From positions 10,638,001 through 10,702,000 of the forward strand of contig CM020511.1 of NCBI GenBank assembly GCA_009823395.1: a stretch of DNA of 64,000 nt, written 5' to 3'. Below are positions 1-14,081 of this stretch, piece after piece. Below the pieces are notes generated by a model that saw nothing but the letters and a program-made list of their open reading frames with translations, was not told the DNA's origin and ran no database searches. The translations under genes were made by a program, and so were the position numbers. How positions within the stretch are numbered: the stretch's first letter is position 1; every line of letters begins with the position of its first letter. Source of the stretch: Thamnaconus septentrionalis (lineage: Eukaryota > Chordata > Actinopteri > Tetraodontiformes > Monacanthidae).

Positions 1-184
1 AATCTTTTTTTCTGATTTTCAGAAGCAAAAAATATGTATATATTAGAATTGTGAGCATTGTTCTGTGTTTGAACCTCTTGATTATCTGCAACATTAACGG
101 CCTGTTATCGATTCCCGCTCTGAGCTCCCTGCTCTCCACAAATGTTTGAAATTTTGAGGCAATTGAATAAAAAAAAAGACTAAA

Positions 185-381
185 AAATACTGTCGACTTT
201 GCATGTTTTATCTATTTGTCATTGTGTATTGTGTATATATAATGTATTGTTTCTATGTTTTTAAACATCTGCCTTAGGACAACGGATTAAAATTAGCATT
301 TATGCTAACTCCGGCATATTTACACTGACGCTTTCGCTGGCATGTCAATTAAAGCGCACTGTCCTAATCAAATAAAAAAAA
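185..381 (+). repeat. Putative retroposon 3' tail
   Basis: A stretch with a GGACAACGG..TTAGC core and a final GCACTGTCCTAATCAAATAAAA resembles the 3' end of dispersed teleost LINEs or SINEs. The class is not certain. Confidence 0.35.
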
Positions 382-385
382 ATCT

Positions 386-1293
386 TTGAACAAAGAAGAA
401 GCTTCTCCCCCGTCAACGTTGCCGCGGTTGCATAACTGCACCAACGTCGACCACACTCTCTCAGTAGGAGACATCGATTCTCAACTAGACAGTGAGTCAC
501 AACCAGGGACAACGACTGACGCATTTGTTTTTAAAAGCCGTTATCAGATTAGTTCTTTTATGCTTTTTACAGTCGGAGGAGCGAAGATGATTTAGTGCCT
601 TGACAGGTCCGGGGGAAATCCCAGCCAAAACCCTGTCAAGCGTGACTGCGTTCACACATTGGTTTTTAAATGAGCTCTCTCTACTTCAGAGAAGTATTGT
701 GCGGTTGTTGTAGGCTGCAATTCTTTCCTGTCAAGTCCTGACGCACAACACAAGCTACTATCAGTTGTTGTCCTCACGTAAATGCTATTTTTAAGAAATG
801 TATTTATTTACCAATGGCTCATGAGTCACCGCAGGCTTAAATTTAAGTTGCCAGGGCAGATTCGTGTCAACTTACACACGGACCCTTTTTTCTTTTTTCT
901 AAAAGTAGCTGCCTGCTTGTTGCCACAATGTAATGAAAGTGGCTAAATAGCTCCAATTAAATGGTGGGCTAGGCAGCTGAAGCTCGCCTCTCATATGTAA
1001 CACTTCGTAAAGCTGAAGGGAGCTGCAGGAGCAGGTGATAATTTTCTAGGAGCCTGTTAACCTCGTGGCTGTGCCGCCGCTGTTTACATTATGTGAATAA
1101 TGTTGATCTATGAGAGTCATGTTACGAATGCATGAACTTGGCCAGTTATTATTGGGTGTGAATTCTGGAACCATATGTTGTTTTTATGGGCCTGGATTCT
1201 TTTATTAGAATTCCACAGTTTGCAGATCGACAGCCTGCACGAAGAGAAAGTATGATATTGGGAATCAAGACAGCCAAAAAATGTCAGAGAGAG

Positions 1294-1340
<47 letters not shown>

Positions 1341-2030
1341 AGGAGATTACAAGCTAGAAATCAAATAACTGGGTTGTTACGTGGAAACAGTAGAAGCAGA
1401 TGAGTATTCTATTAATTCATATATAATGGAAAGCCAGACATACTTCTACATTATATATATTACTCATAAGAACTTCTACTCATTATATACAGTATGAGCT
1501 TCAACACAGCTGCAACACGCCCAAGTGTAACTGATCTTACAAATGAATATTTCTTTTCTTGACGGATCAATGAACTGAAACAGAATATTGAACAGAAAGT
1601 GAAATTTAGGGCATCAGCCCATATTTATATGGAAAAAAGAACAAATTGTCAGTGGAAAAAAGCTGTGTTAAAAACACACCAGCTCAACTAAGTCAAACTT
1701 TGAAGGCAGTTATTCATTTATGACTTGGAACACTGCATTGGGTGCAGTTTTTATGAAAACATAAAAAAGAGGGAGAGAAATCACGTCAAAATTTGCATCC
1801 CCACCCCTGGATGCGAAAGGGCAACGGCTGCCGTGTGAATGTGGTGATTTATCAGAGGGAGACAGAGTGACGTTGGAAGGTGCAGTAAAATCCCCGCTCC
1901 CAACCGCAGCGGAGCTCCGCGAAGGTTGTGGAACAACAATGATTTCATTGTCGATCCGATCCAGGGTGGAGGCTTCACTTGCTCCTTGCCAAACAGGTGC
2001 TTCTGCAACGGCTCTCATGTCCTACTAGAG
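386..2030. other. Intergenic stretch, no gene seen
   Basis: Short open frames here have no recognisable domains. The only clear structure is a GAAA microsatellite at 1295-1341. Confidence 0.6.
1295..1341. repeat. (GAAA)n microsatellite
   Basis: About eleven near-perfect tetranucleotide units preceded by a short GA run. Confidence 0.9.
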
Positions 2031-2405
2031 CAGGCATGGGCAGGCTATGGCCCGCGGCCTGTTAAGCGTTTTAATCCGGCACGCCGAACTTGAAGAATTA
2101 TTAGTAACCAAGTCATAAAATAGCTGTATTTCATCATTTTTTTCAGTGTTTTTAAGAGTCATTTCAATAAAGAGCTAAATACCATGGGGCTTCAAAGACA
2201 GACAGAATATTTTGTTAGAATGCTTTTGTTCATTTTCAAATGACATTAAAGCACATGTTTTCTACATATCCCATCATATATTTTGTTCTTCTATGAAAAT
2301 CGTCGGTACACCTCAACACTCCATCCATCTGCTCCTGCTCTGGCCTCCTCTGTCACATTTTAGAGCCCGCTGTGTCCCACCAGTCAAAAAGTTTGCCCAC
2401 CCTTG
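2031..2405 (-). mobile_element. hAT-like MITE, family 1, copy A
   Basis: Starts CAGGCATGGGCAGGC and ends GTTTGCCCACCCTTG, imperfect terminal inverted repeats of the CAGGGGTGGGCAAAC type known from hAT elements. Flanking 8-mers tactagag and aacaagag agree at six of eight positions, consistent with a decayed hAT target duplication. The interior is the reverse complement of the copies at 23689 and 28184. Confidence 0.75.
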
Positions 2406-2764
2406 AACAAGAGGCTGAGGTTACTTCCAGGAATCAGAACCCCCATTTTATTTATTTTTTTAACTATTTTTTTTTCATGTCATTCTCTGGTGATGTATTT
2501 TCTTCATCCTCTCGCCGTCTCCCTCCCTTCACCTCTGTTAATCATCCCCCACTTCTTTCAAGTTTTGTCTGCGTGCGTCTATAGTATTTGTTCTTGTTGG
2601 CGCGCGGAAGAACCTCTCTGGCCTCTCTCCTCTTCCCAGCGACTTGGAAGCCTCCACCATCCACATGTGCCTCTTTAAAGATAATTAAAGCGGGAGAGTT
2701 GGACTCGCTCTCCCAGACAGATGTACTCAGCTGCTGCCATGTCTTGAAAGCATGTTGGATTCGG

Positions 2765-2837
<73 letters not shown>

Positions 2838-5800
2838 CTCTTCTCTTCCTTTCCACTCTTTCCCCGCCGACGTGTTTGTGGACTCAGACACTGGTCGCCA
2901 TGGGGATGGGCCCAACAACAGACACAAACACCAGATACGAGGAGGAGAGAGAGGGATCAAGGGAGGGGTGCAATGGAAAGAGGACTAAGGTGAGAGGGCA
3001 AGTGAAAAAGGGCAACGGAGAGCAGAGGTTGGACATCAAAAGTAGGCCAGAACTGAAGAGGCTGCGGTGCAACAGGCTGGGGCTTTTATGTGCAAGCATG
3101 GTTGGAGTGAGGCTGGACACTGAATGTGTATTTGCTGCTCCATTTTACGATCCTGTTTAAAATTGTAGCGACGTAGAAACATTGAAATACGAGGACAAAT
3201 GATTTGTGACCACATGTTTTTGGCTTAAAGTCGGTGAATATTTATATTAGTGTAGAAACTGTTGCAAGACAAGACTTGACACGCTTTATGTAATGGCAAA
3301 CCCAAGTCACGTGCCACACACGCATGGTAGAAATGTTCAATTAGTCTCCTTGTTGCTCATTTTCTTCCTCACATTTAGCTGTCTAACTGCAAAACAACAA
3401 CAAAATAAGACACACAAAACATGAATCCCTCCCAACCCAAAGGTGGAGGTGCGGTTTTAAAAATGTTGCTGAATTTCAGGTCACCCTGGAATAACGACCC
3501 GGTGAATAATTTACAGTCGAAAGCCACAGCTGCAGGTCAGTGTGTTCACACTGCGCAGGCTGATCCTCAGTGCTGACGCTGCACATGTGTGAAAGGCCTG
3601 ACGGTCCTAGCATGGCCCTCAGGAAGGCTTGGGGAAGGTGGTTTTCAACAGGTGTTAACAAGGCAGACCTTGATCATTTGTGCCATTCCGTGTGCTGAAA
3701 CCTCTTTTTTAAAAAAAGAGCCGTTGATACAGATGGGCTCATTTTTAAGGGAAAATAGATCGAAACTATTTTTACCGTTGCTAACAGTGGGTGCGCTACC
3801 GGTCCCTCATGTTTAGTTGTAATTAGCCTGCTAGCTAGCGTTGCCACTACATAGCAGAGTGTACCGTTTTCTAGTTTTCAGATGTCTTTAACTTGCTGCA
3901 GGTGCAGCGACAAAGCACAAATATTGAGAAATGTATAAAAATGCAGTTTGTGTTGTTTTTTTTTATGATCTGACTGCCATTATTTCGAAGCAGGCTACTC
4001 GCTCGTGCCTCCCCTGCGTGCACCGCACAGAAAACGGCGCAGACAAAACGGAAACTTGTCTCGACACTTTGATGAGTTGTGTGACAATGGTCTAAAACTG
4101 TACAACGCATGACCACAGCCCGAAATTGCTCCGTGACGCTTGAAAAAAATGAGTTACAATTATGGGACGGAATGGAGAGAATGATGCTGTGTTTTGTGTT
4201 TGGTGGCTCGCAAACTGCACCCCTCACATGAATGTTGGTTGTGCACCCATTGTCTTGCCATGTTGTGGAAGATGAACTCCCGGGGTTCACCGCTGTTCAG
4301 AGTGTTTCTCCATGGCTGGCTCTAGTCCCAGAGGCATCAAGACAGCTTTGCAGCATTCATGTAATGATTTTCAACAACTTTGTTTTACATTTGTGACGGT
4401 GTTTTGGGAACTTCAGGCTTACATAGATTTCCCAAGTGTCTTAAATACCGTGAAGTTGCATGGAGTAAAAAACTGCTTTTATTCAGTAATTTCCTGCTAG
4501 ATCTGATTTCTTGTTGAAATCTTAATTTCTCTTTGTCTGTTATGAACCCACTTTTTGTAAGTTTCCATCATCATTCCATCAAGTAGCCATCATTAAATTT
4601 CACACTACAGATACCATCAAGCATTACACACACATCCCCAGATTTCCTTTATGTGTAAGTATGTCACAGATAAGGCTGCCTTTCGAGATTCATTGAATTC
4701 AGGAGCCACTCAAAGGTGGCAGCTTTGCGGATATGATGCGCATGCGCACATCGACGTCTGTTTCGCCGCTGGATTTTGTTGGCAAGTGATCAGACCAATT
4801 TTTTTTTCTCACGTACGCACAAAAGCGCAATTGCAAAACAGCAGCAACAGATGCAAAGTCTGCCGGCATGCAGGAGGAAAAACACTTTTCTCTGCCAGGA
4901 GACACAATTCTGGGAAATTAATAAAAGATAGCACTTACTGTTAGTGCTTATGATCTCTTCCAGTTACTTCAGGGCCCTTGAGCTTTGCAGAATTCAAACA
5001 ATTATATGACGGCTTACTTATGGAATTTGTGAAAGAGAGTGGAAACTGTGCGGGGAAAATGTAGTACTACCTAATATTTGTCCGGCATACACCTGGACCA
5101 GTTAAAAACCTGTTGAAAACACATTTGAATATATCCTGTTTTCTCTCTTACTTCCTGGTTTTGCCTCAGCTTAAAGAAGATGGATTTCGTTGTGTAGGAC
5201 TGAAAGAAAGACATTGCAAGACGTGTTTTACAGTTGAAATCTTAGCAATTTAGGTGCTGTGCAAGGTTAAATGCATGATATCCATTACAATAGCAGGGAA
5301 GAAAAAAAAATAGCATATTCGCTCCCAATTACATCAACCTTAAAAGAGCAGCATACAAAGCAAGTCATGTTTTATTTTCTTTGGGCTGAACTAATCCATC
5401 GTCTGTATGTAGCGCGGAGTGCGTTGGTGCGTGTCCCTTTTCCATCCACGGACTGCAACATGATGGTCCCACCCAGTCCACCCATGTGGACCACCATGAT
5501 GCCCTGCCACACTTCATTGCCCAAACCCCACTGCCTATTAACGCTTGGTACCGTCCCAGAACTGAGCAGCCGGCCGCGCAGCCACTTCAACGTTGAACAC
5601 ATTAAATCAACGCTTGATCTTGACTTTAAGACCCCACCCTTCAGTTTCAAGTAACTCAAAGGCGGTTTTCATCACGATGCTACACAAAACATGTTTCCAA
5701 TCCCCATTATTGTACAACATTCCCTCCTGGGTCAGTGAAACATGTTTTTTTTGCGCAAAGCCAACTGGACTTGAGGGGCCGAACAGCAAGCGGGCCTGCC

Positions 5801-7289
5801 TGCCTGCAACATGGAACAAATTAAAGTGCTCAGTGTTCAGGGTAAAGTTTTGGGGGGAATCTATGCATGCTGAACGCATGAGCGCACTAAGCCAAGAACA
5901 TTTACACAATATGATGGCTGATTAAATTCCTCTGTTGAGTTTTTCCGCAAAAGGGAGGAAACCTTTTTTGTGAGCATCCAGTGCGAGTGCCAGAATGAAA
6001 ACTCAGCTGACCACAACAGCGGTTCTCAGAGGGGCCTGCATCCGAGCGAGGTTCTGGCTGGGTAGAAAACGACATCAGAGGATAATGTGAGGTACATCTA
6101 CAGGGCTGTACTTGGTAAAACGTTGAACCGTTTTAGTTCTGAGGGGGAGAGAAAATGTGTAAAAGAAGATCGAGCAAAGTTTAAGCTGATAGAACTGGGT
6201 TATTGTTCTTTTATTAATTAATTAATATGTGAATTTGTTGGTGGAGGCAGAAAAAGTGATACAAGCAGAACACACTGCTTATATTCTAAGCCACGGGGCA
6301 GCCGCGACTTACCATAAAACAGATCCCGTGGAAAATGTACTTCTAATATTTATAAAACTTTCCTCAGGCTGAACATCACATGTACGTGTAGACAAGTGGA
6401 ACATTTAGTGCAGTACATGGTCATTTCAAACTACGGTCCACTTCACTTCTCCAAAAACCTCAAGGAAGAAGCACAAAGGACACAGTTGTCTTCAGGCGAG
6501 TCCTTCATCACTGAAAATCCCTTGTGGTGTGATTGCAGTCAGCTGATGCTTGTGTACACAGGGGCTAATTGAGCTTTGCTTTGTCTTCTCAGGTTAATGC
6601 GAGTGTTTGATCTCCGCTAAGCCTCTGACCACTGTCATGGCTCACTGCCAGAGAAGATGGAGCCTCTCTCGGGAAAGACAGACGGTTACTAAATAAAACA
6701 AGAACACACAATACAAATATGGAGGCGATTGTATGAACTAATGTCTTTCTAATAAATAATGACTGTAGTTTCAACCCACTTGTGTTATGCAGCTAATATA
6801 ACTGTGCACCAAATTTCAAAGCTGCCATCATCCATCAGCATATGGAATTTCTGACCTCAATTAAATCAAAGTTAATCTTCACAAACATACCAAATGCGGT
6901 CTGAGTAAAATGGTCCATGTAATCTTTATGTATTTGCTTGATTTTCCAAGTGAAATAATGAAGCATAGAAAACTTGAATACTCATAATTGACTTTATTTC
7001 CTTTTCTTTTCTCCTGGACCTGCTTGCTCGTAGCCTGGTGTTGGTGTGCAACATTCACTTTCACACCGACGGGATCGACTCGTGACGGCTGAAGAGCCTC
7101 TCCGGTGCTTGACCGGTCAGACTGAGACATCAACAACAGCTGGAAGTCGGTCGTCCTAGAATGCTTGGTGCGAAGCAAGTCTTACCCACCGCAAATTCAA
7201 AACCCAACCTCACCAATGCTGCTGCTTCTGTCTGGGAGCTCACCCCGAGGCCTGGGAGCATGCAAGTGCTGCTGACCGGAAGTCTTTCT
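2406..7289. other. Intergenic stretch, no gene seen
   Basis: Apart from a long CT run (2769-2840) I see no repeat family or exon. Open frames across the CT run are low-complexity artefacts. Confidence 0.6.
2769..2840. repeat. (CT)n microsatellite
   Basis: Over 30 CT dinucleotides with a single interruption at the right end. Confidence 0.95.
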
Positions 7290-7735
7290 CTGCAGACAGC
7301 GGAGAAAATCGTCGGTACTCCTCTCCCTCCCATCCAGGCCACGGCCGGGCAGCGCTGCCTGACTGGGGCCTCAACATCAGCAGTGACTCCTCCCAGACCC
7401 ATCACGGACTCTGTTCTCACTGCTGGCCTCTGGGAAGAGGTTCACCAGCCTCCGGACCAGAACAACAAGGCTCCAGGTCACCTGTACTATGTGCACTGTC
7501 ATTCCATTTGCACTTAAAATGCTCCTGTTGCTCTTAAAATGCTCCTGTTACTCTTTTAAGCATATTCATAGCCACATGCATTCTAGTACATAGGCTACAT
7601 ATTACCATTATTGATTTCTTTCAACAGATCTATCAGTGTCTGTTTGTGCAGTCGCTTGCATCGGAATTTCGTTTTTTAATGTGCACTGGAAGTGAATTTT
7701 TTAAATGACAAAATAAAAGTCTGACGTCTGAAGAG
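7290..7735 (+). mobile_element. Degraded LINE 3' end (C-terminal reverse transcriptase remnant and UTR)
   Basis: The + frame reads TAEKIVGTPLPPIQ and, after frame damage, GLWEEVHQPPDQNNKAPG. This matches the pattern of the last part of jockey-like teleost LINE proteins (a KIIGT.LP.IQ block, then an R-rich block). A typical 3' UTR follows, ending in AAATAAAAGTCTGACGTCTG. Interrupted and non-functional. Confidence 0.6.
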
Positions 7736-10700
7736 GCCAGGCCCAGCATCTGCTGCATCAAGTGGAACCAGATGAAAGGCGGCCTTTATCTGAAGGGTAT
7801 AGATCGCTGAACGTGTTTTCGTATGACGCGATCAGCGCCTGGATAGTTTCCCACTCTGTCTGAGAGTCCACAGACTTCTGGCCATGTTTATTTGTTGTGG
7901 AATTACTCACTTTATCAGCCAGCAAAGCTGCATTCGATACTGTTGTCCTGAAGGTCCCGTCCAGCTGTGTGATATACAAGTGTGTTTACGTAATATTACA
8001 ACTGTGTTTATGTTTAGGACCCTAGTGCTCACACTGTCTAGACTGCAGTTTTTAAAAAAAAACAATCTGGAGTGTATGCTAAATGCTACTGAGGCTCTTT
8101 CTCTAAACCACCGCCATCATTGTTATGCTGAAATTACAGCCACGTCCCACTTTGCGTCCCTCTCACGCACGCACAGACTCCCAAAGAATGTTGCATTCAC
8201 AGACATTCGGCCCAGCATTCTGCCAAAAGTGACATGAAACCACCCAAGTCACCACAGTCGTGCACAGCACATTTTCTTGTGCACTCTGTTTGTCACAGGC
8301 CAGTAAAATGTAAGGAAAAGGGAAAGCTTTTCCGCCACTTGTAGAGTATCCAAAAACGCATGAAGGCAGGACATGAGAATGAATGCAAGAGCCACAGCCA
8401 AGCACACAGCCAGTCAAAATACTGGACCGAAAACTCAGGATGCTGTTAATTTTTCCTGTTTGTAAGCCAAAACCTCCGCTTGCTCATAATTACATGCACA
8501 ATTTCTCTCACAAGTAAGAACTTTAAAAATGACATGCTGACATTTTATTTCTTTCATTTTTTTGGTGTTGGTGGGTGAGGGGGGAGGGGTGTGACCAAGC
8601 TTTAAGTGTTGCGTACTGTCCTTATTTTTCACAACAACACCACGGGGACCTATTACTGCTGGGAATTTGCCAAACTTTCCAACTGACTGGGACACATTGA
8701 AAAGCGATGATCCACCCAAAACAAAACCACTCCTCACTGCTGCTACACGCCTCAGTCAGGCAGAGGGAATGAAGTGTCTTCCAGCAATAAATAGACTGCT
8801 TGTCTTTCACAGCAGTCTGGTCAGTAAAGGGAAGATACTGATTATTCTATCATTATTAGCATTGTTATATTCTGAAAAATATTTCCCCCCACACATTTTC
8901 AAAATTTCTTTAACCTTTCATGTGTGCCTCAACTTCTAGTTTTCCAACCGCTGAATTATTCTGAGACTTTGCCACTGAACCACTTCAAGTACTTCCTTGC
9001 AGCTTTATTACTTTTCATCCTCCCTTTTCCGTTTTACTAAGAAATATTAATGCCAGTGTGGAAACGCCACATCATGTCGACACGAAACTGAAAAAAAAAA
9101 AAGTGTGTTGATGTGAGTTTAGAGGCCCTTACCACATCAGATGAAAATGCAGTAACCTACAAACAACTTGTGTTATTTGACATGAAATTTCCATAACAAC
9201 CAATCTGAGGAGGTGCAACACTTTGCTGTCACCTGCAGAGGGTCTTTTTAATTGATGTATTTCAACTTAGATAAAAAGAAAGCATAACGTTGTTGTTGTT
9301 GTTGTTGTTGTTGTTATTGTTTGTGTTTTGCATCTCACTATCACAGACTGTATGTTAACCCCTGTTCATCAACCAAAGCAGTGAAAGTTAAACCAACTAT
9401 GTTGTTTCGACTGCCACATGCACAAAGTTGCTTTCAGAACAACACCCAGAGCAAGCCAGTAAACAATAGTTTTGTATGGAGGGGTGCTGATTTTTCCCGT
9501 GTGGCCACTCAAGGTACTGCAGAAGAAAAAAATTCCATGGGCCCAAAGAGCATTTTTCCTGTAGACCACAATACAAAAATGAACACCTTTGAAAACGGTT
9601 GACAGGACGACTGTGACTTGAAACGTGATTCACGGCAAATCTTTCTATTGTAGATTTTTCAGTTATGGTCTTTTCACCCTTAAAAAATGATAAAGGCCAG
9701 AAAATTACCATAAAAGAGTTTATTCACAGCGTGATGTCTCAGCTCATTCTGATTGGCTGCGTCCTGACATGTCTGTAAGTGACGTTCTCCAGAGTCATTC
9801 TAATTAGCCAAATAGATCATATGAGTCACAGAGGCATGATGGGAAGTGATGCTACTGTGCATGCTCTATGGGCCCATTAATGAGGAATTTAAAAACATTT
9901 TCGGCGTATGCACTGCATTGAAATGAATGGGCCGCCATCTTGGATTCTGCAGGTCTGGTGCCAACACATTAGCTAGCCAATGCATTAGCTAATGCGTTCG
10001 CTTCATCCTTAACAATATAGAACATCACTGATCAGGCCAGATTAGCTATATAAGGCAGTTGGGTTTAAAGGATATTAATAACTGACCCTTAACTGACTGC
10101 ATACACAGGGTTGTGTAGAAAAAACAGCCTTGTGCAGCATCATTGGGGCGGAGGAGTAGACTTTCTGTAGGTGCCCTCCATAAGCCAGTGAAATGGTGGG
10201 AAGCCTTGCAGACTTTGAAGATCCAGCACACCTCCCACCCCACTTTTTGTTGGAGCTGAACTTGGAAAGTAAAAAAAAAAAGTTTTTTCTGTGCCAGCGT
10301 CTTCCCCTAATTCTCAGCCTGGCTAATGATGGTGGTAATTATACAGAAAAGCTGGCAGCCATATACAATTAAAGTGGGCGCCTTAAATTTCTGTGCCGCT
10401 ATGAAGCTTCCAAACCAGCCTAAGAAAAGGCTCGCAAATCATAGCAAGAAATTGAGCTTGGATGATCATCTACAAGAGTCGCATTCTACCTCTTCTCCAA
10501 CATCAGATCTCCTATAATAGATTCCAAAGGGAGCTGCTTCAAGTTTTTATTTTTTCGTTCAAGTCTTAAAACTTCCACCAGGCAGCAATAAGTTTATGAG
10601 AGAATGGTCCGCTGAATCCAAAGGGCGTGTTCGTATGTTTGCGACTTGAACAACACCCATGTTGTCATAAAACCACCCAACTGTTCTCAACAATACACGA

Positions 10701-13099
10701 TTGTTAACTAGCCCCCTGCCCTCCCACAAGATGACACGGTCCACATAAAACAAAGTTCATTCAATTTTCAACAACATCTTGAGCAAATTCTCCGCATAGC
10801 ATCTGTTTCTGTTCAAGAGACAAAAACATCAAGGTGCTCAAGTGATGAGGAGCGACTCAGGCAGCGCTGGGAGGAGGTCAGGTTGAACCCATCGTTCGAC
10901 TCGTGAGACTCAAACAGCTGCCTGGTCACCATTTTCACAACAAGACACAATTAAGTTGTCTTCTGTATGCAATCATGCACACGCCTTACAATGATTTCAC
11001 TGTTGAAAGTGATGGCAGTTGAAGGGTGGCCAACTTAAATAAGGCCCAAAATTTCAAGCAAAACCACACTCTTTCATGTATTCATGTGTCATTTAATTTA
11101 GTGAATTTGTTAGAACTTTCTTATTTGGGCGTGTTTGAACATCAATGCTGAACTCTGAACTGAACTCCTTGGCATGTATAATTCCTGGGGCGACTCAAAC
11201 ATGTAAATCTCGCTACAGTAAACCATTCTATGTTTCATTCCATTAATTTAGTCGGATAACTCACAATTGAAACCTCCAAATATCTCCAAAAAAAGAAGAA
11301 ATATAGAAACATCTCTCCAAAAGTTATTATTTGATCTAAACATTTTAATAGTAGTGTTTTTAAGCTGTACTGAACAGTTCGTCCCAGTTCCAAAAACTGA
11401 ATACTCACGTTATAGACAAGAATAAAAAAGCATAAATTGCAAAAACTGAAACAGATAAAATATGCAAAACCAGTTGAGTTTTATCAATCTTTTTTCATTT
11501 AGTATTTGTGTTTATTTATACTGCTTGTGATCATAATCAGTGTGTAAGGCTCATGATACGAACAGATCAATAAAGCACAGCACCGTTGAAATGCAAAATA
11601 TATTACTTTGACAACTGAAATGATAAAATCTGGACAGATTGTGTGCCGCCACAGTGGAGTTCTCTTCACCAATCAAGTCCACTCCCATGCTTGTATACTG
11701 AGACATGGAAAAGTTTAGGTGGCAATGCCACAGCTGCAGATACACAAACCTGTGCATGTAAATGTGCGACTAGCTTCCACACTACAAATAAATGACTCAC
11801 CGGCACCGTCTGATTTGTGATATATCTGTGTGGACATATGATCAGCATGACCGAGTCATGTGAGCATGATTTCCAAGCGTAAGATCTGCAGTTATTTAAA
11901 ATTCTCTATTTTTACATTTGGTTCACATGGTCGATCAGCCCTCTGTGTTCGTAGAGACATCTGTCTGACTTTGAGTGTCTGAGAGCTGAGAGGAAGGTGA
12001 CATGGGAACATCCAATGACAAGCCGGCACATTTTCAATCACCTGAAGCCGTAAAAATTAAAGCAGCAGCACAAAACTGACTTTTACTGAGTTTCACTTCC
12101 TCTTTGTATTTATCTTATCAGCGATTAAGCGGTCTGAATTCGTCGGAACTTCTTCTTTCTTAGCTTCTGACATATCTCGGTTGTGATAAGATTGTTTCTC
12201 TGCACGAATATACGATTATTACGATTAATCTTAATTTACATTCAGAGCTACTATAGAACGGAGCACTGCAACAAGCCTTCCTCTATTTTCTGTCAAGAAA
12301 CCTGAAAATACAGGTTAAAAAAAACAGTGCGAAAAAAAAAACAGTTAAGTATTTCAAAACATTTATGTAAATAAAACAAGAATGCGTATTTCTTCACCAT
12401 CTTATAACAACAGCTCCCTGTAAGTATTACACATCACATGTGTTTACCCCCCATAGTTGCCAGATCTGTCGATGGACCGAGGAGTCATGCATCACCACTT
12501 GTGCTCTTGTTTAATTAAAACCTAAATCTGAGGCTGCATATCAGATTTTATTAATACTGTATTAGAAGGTTGAAAAAGGGTGAGTACCCATCAAAAAAAA
12601 AAACCATTATGTTTAACCTATAGGACATAATACTCTGTGTGACATGAACACACACACTGTATCTTTTTATGAGCTCAATCTGAGTAACGCTTTTCCATCC
12701 TGCAGCCCCGTGTGCTCACAGTGACACAGTCAGAAATGAATCCTCAGCTGAAAATAGTCACGATGGCGGAACTCTATCCCGGGTTTTTTGTTTTATTACC
12801 AATGAACCAGTTTCTAACCGCAGTAAGGTGTTCAAATGCATGATCAAACTCTGATTATAATCAAAGTGAGGCAATACTCCAAGTATCTATGTAACTGCAC
12901 TGGGTGAAAGAAGGTGTTTCAACAGATTTAGCATCTTTGTCTTCTAACAAATGCAGGGTTTTGGGTTGTTCTTAGTGCACATTCAGGAATGTTTTGAGGG
13001 GAAGCAGACTGCCTGCATGAGAATGCACAGAACAGGCATGGGCCAATGAAGAAGACCAATGTGATGAATAAAAGGACAACCCTGCTCTGCTGAATGGTG
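7736..13099. other. Intergenic stretch, no gene seen
   Basis: A GTT trinucleotide run (9289-9316) is the only clear repeat. No domain is recognisable in the open frames here. Confidence 0.55.
9289..9316. repeat. (GTT)n microsatellite
   Basis: About nine perfect trinucleotide units. Confidence 0.9.
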
Positions 13100-13501
13100 T
13101 GTTCTTTGATTTGGATTCTCATTTGGAGATTGTTCTAATCCGGGAGCCTTCCCCCGTGTTGCCAACCCGACTCTGGAACTCCCTGCCCCAGTCCATCCGT
13201 GACTCTCCCACACTATTCAAGTCCTCAAAACCTACCTCTTCACCCAAGCCCACACCACCAGCAGTACATTCCATACCTAAACCCCCCCCCCGCCCTCTCC
13301 CACTTGTTGTTCCACTCTCCGATGGATTGTTTCCCTTTTGTGACCTATGCGTCTGTATGTGCACACCTGTATGCAATGTCTTTTATGTATGTTTTGCCCC
13401 CCTCAGCCCTTCTTATGTAAGCGTCTTTGGGTTATGAAAAGCGCTGTAAAAATCCAAGTTATCATTATTATTATTATTATTATCATTATTATTATTATTA
13501 A
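13100..13501 (+). mobile_element. L2-like LINE 3' end
   Basis: The + frame reads LPTRLWNSLPQSIRDSPT, the conserved C-terminal LWN.LP..IR block of L2/Rex1-type LINE proteins. A 3' UTR follows, ending in GCGCTGTAAAAATCCAAGTT and an ATT-rich microsatellite tail (13461-13501), the usual form of an L2 3' terminus. Only the last few hundred bases are present. Confidence 0.75.
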
Positions 13502-14081
13502 ATGCATCTGCCAGCGTTTCCAAGCATGTAAGAAAACATTACTATCGTTAATGAACTGGCCTCAGACGTGATTTATTACCGTGCATGGCATAATTCCTGT
13601 GATCTGCTCCCCAAAAATCATTTGAGCATTGATATCAAAGGCAAAGATGATTAAAGACCAACTTAATACCCTTGTATTATAGAAGGGGGGAAAAAAATGA
13701 AAATTATAACTATATGCAGCAAAATTGAAGACAGCGTGAGAACCACCTCCCCGCCTTCCTCTCTCATCTCCTGCTTCCTCCCCCTCCGCCCCCCCTCGCC
13801 CCTCTCTGGGGTTTAGTTTTGGCTGTAGAGGCCGAGCTGCAGAGGTTAGGAAGTAGATTAGGAGCGGCAGCAGGGAAATCACAGGGCGGCACCGAGTGCA
13901 GATCGTGTTCTGCTGACTGATGAGCTCTTGTTTCCTAGCAGCTCCGCCAGTCTCCTCTGATTGTTCAGAAATCTTTGCAATCTGCAGCAAAGTCGTCTTT
14001 CCTCGCACCTTTGACAGTTGCGCTTCACTGTCATTCATCTGTCGTTTTAAACTTCTTCTTCTTCTTTTTTGAAGGGTTATT

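Noticed and set aside
2588..3160. 190-residue open frame with a Leu/Ser run
   Set aside because: Produced by the CT microsatellite; the flanks show no domain or splice context.
5372..5659. 95-residue open frame on the - strand with a Gly/Met-rich middle
   Set aside because: No domain or repeat family recognised, no splice context; it overlaps + strand frames of equal quality.
10326..10800. Possible processed pseudogene (Lys/Ser-rich open frame followed by stops)
   Set aside because: I could not match it to any known protein, and it has no poly(A) tail or target duplication.
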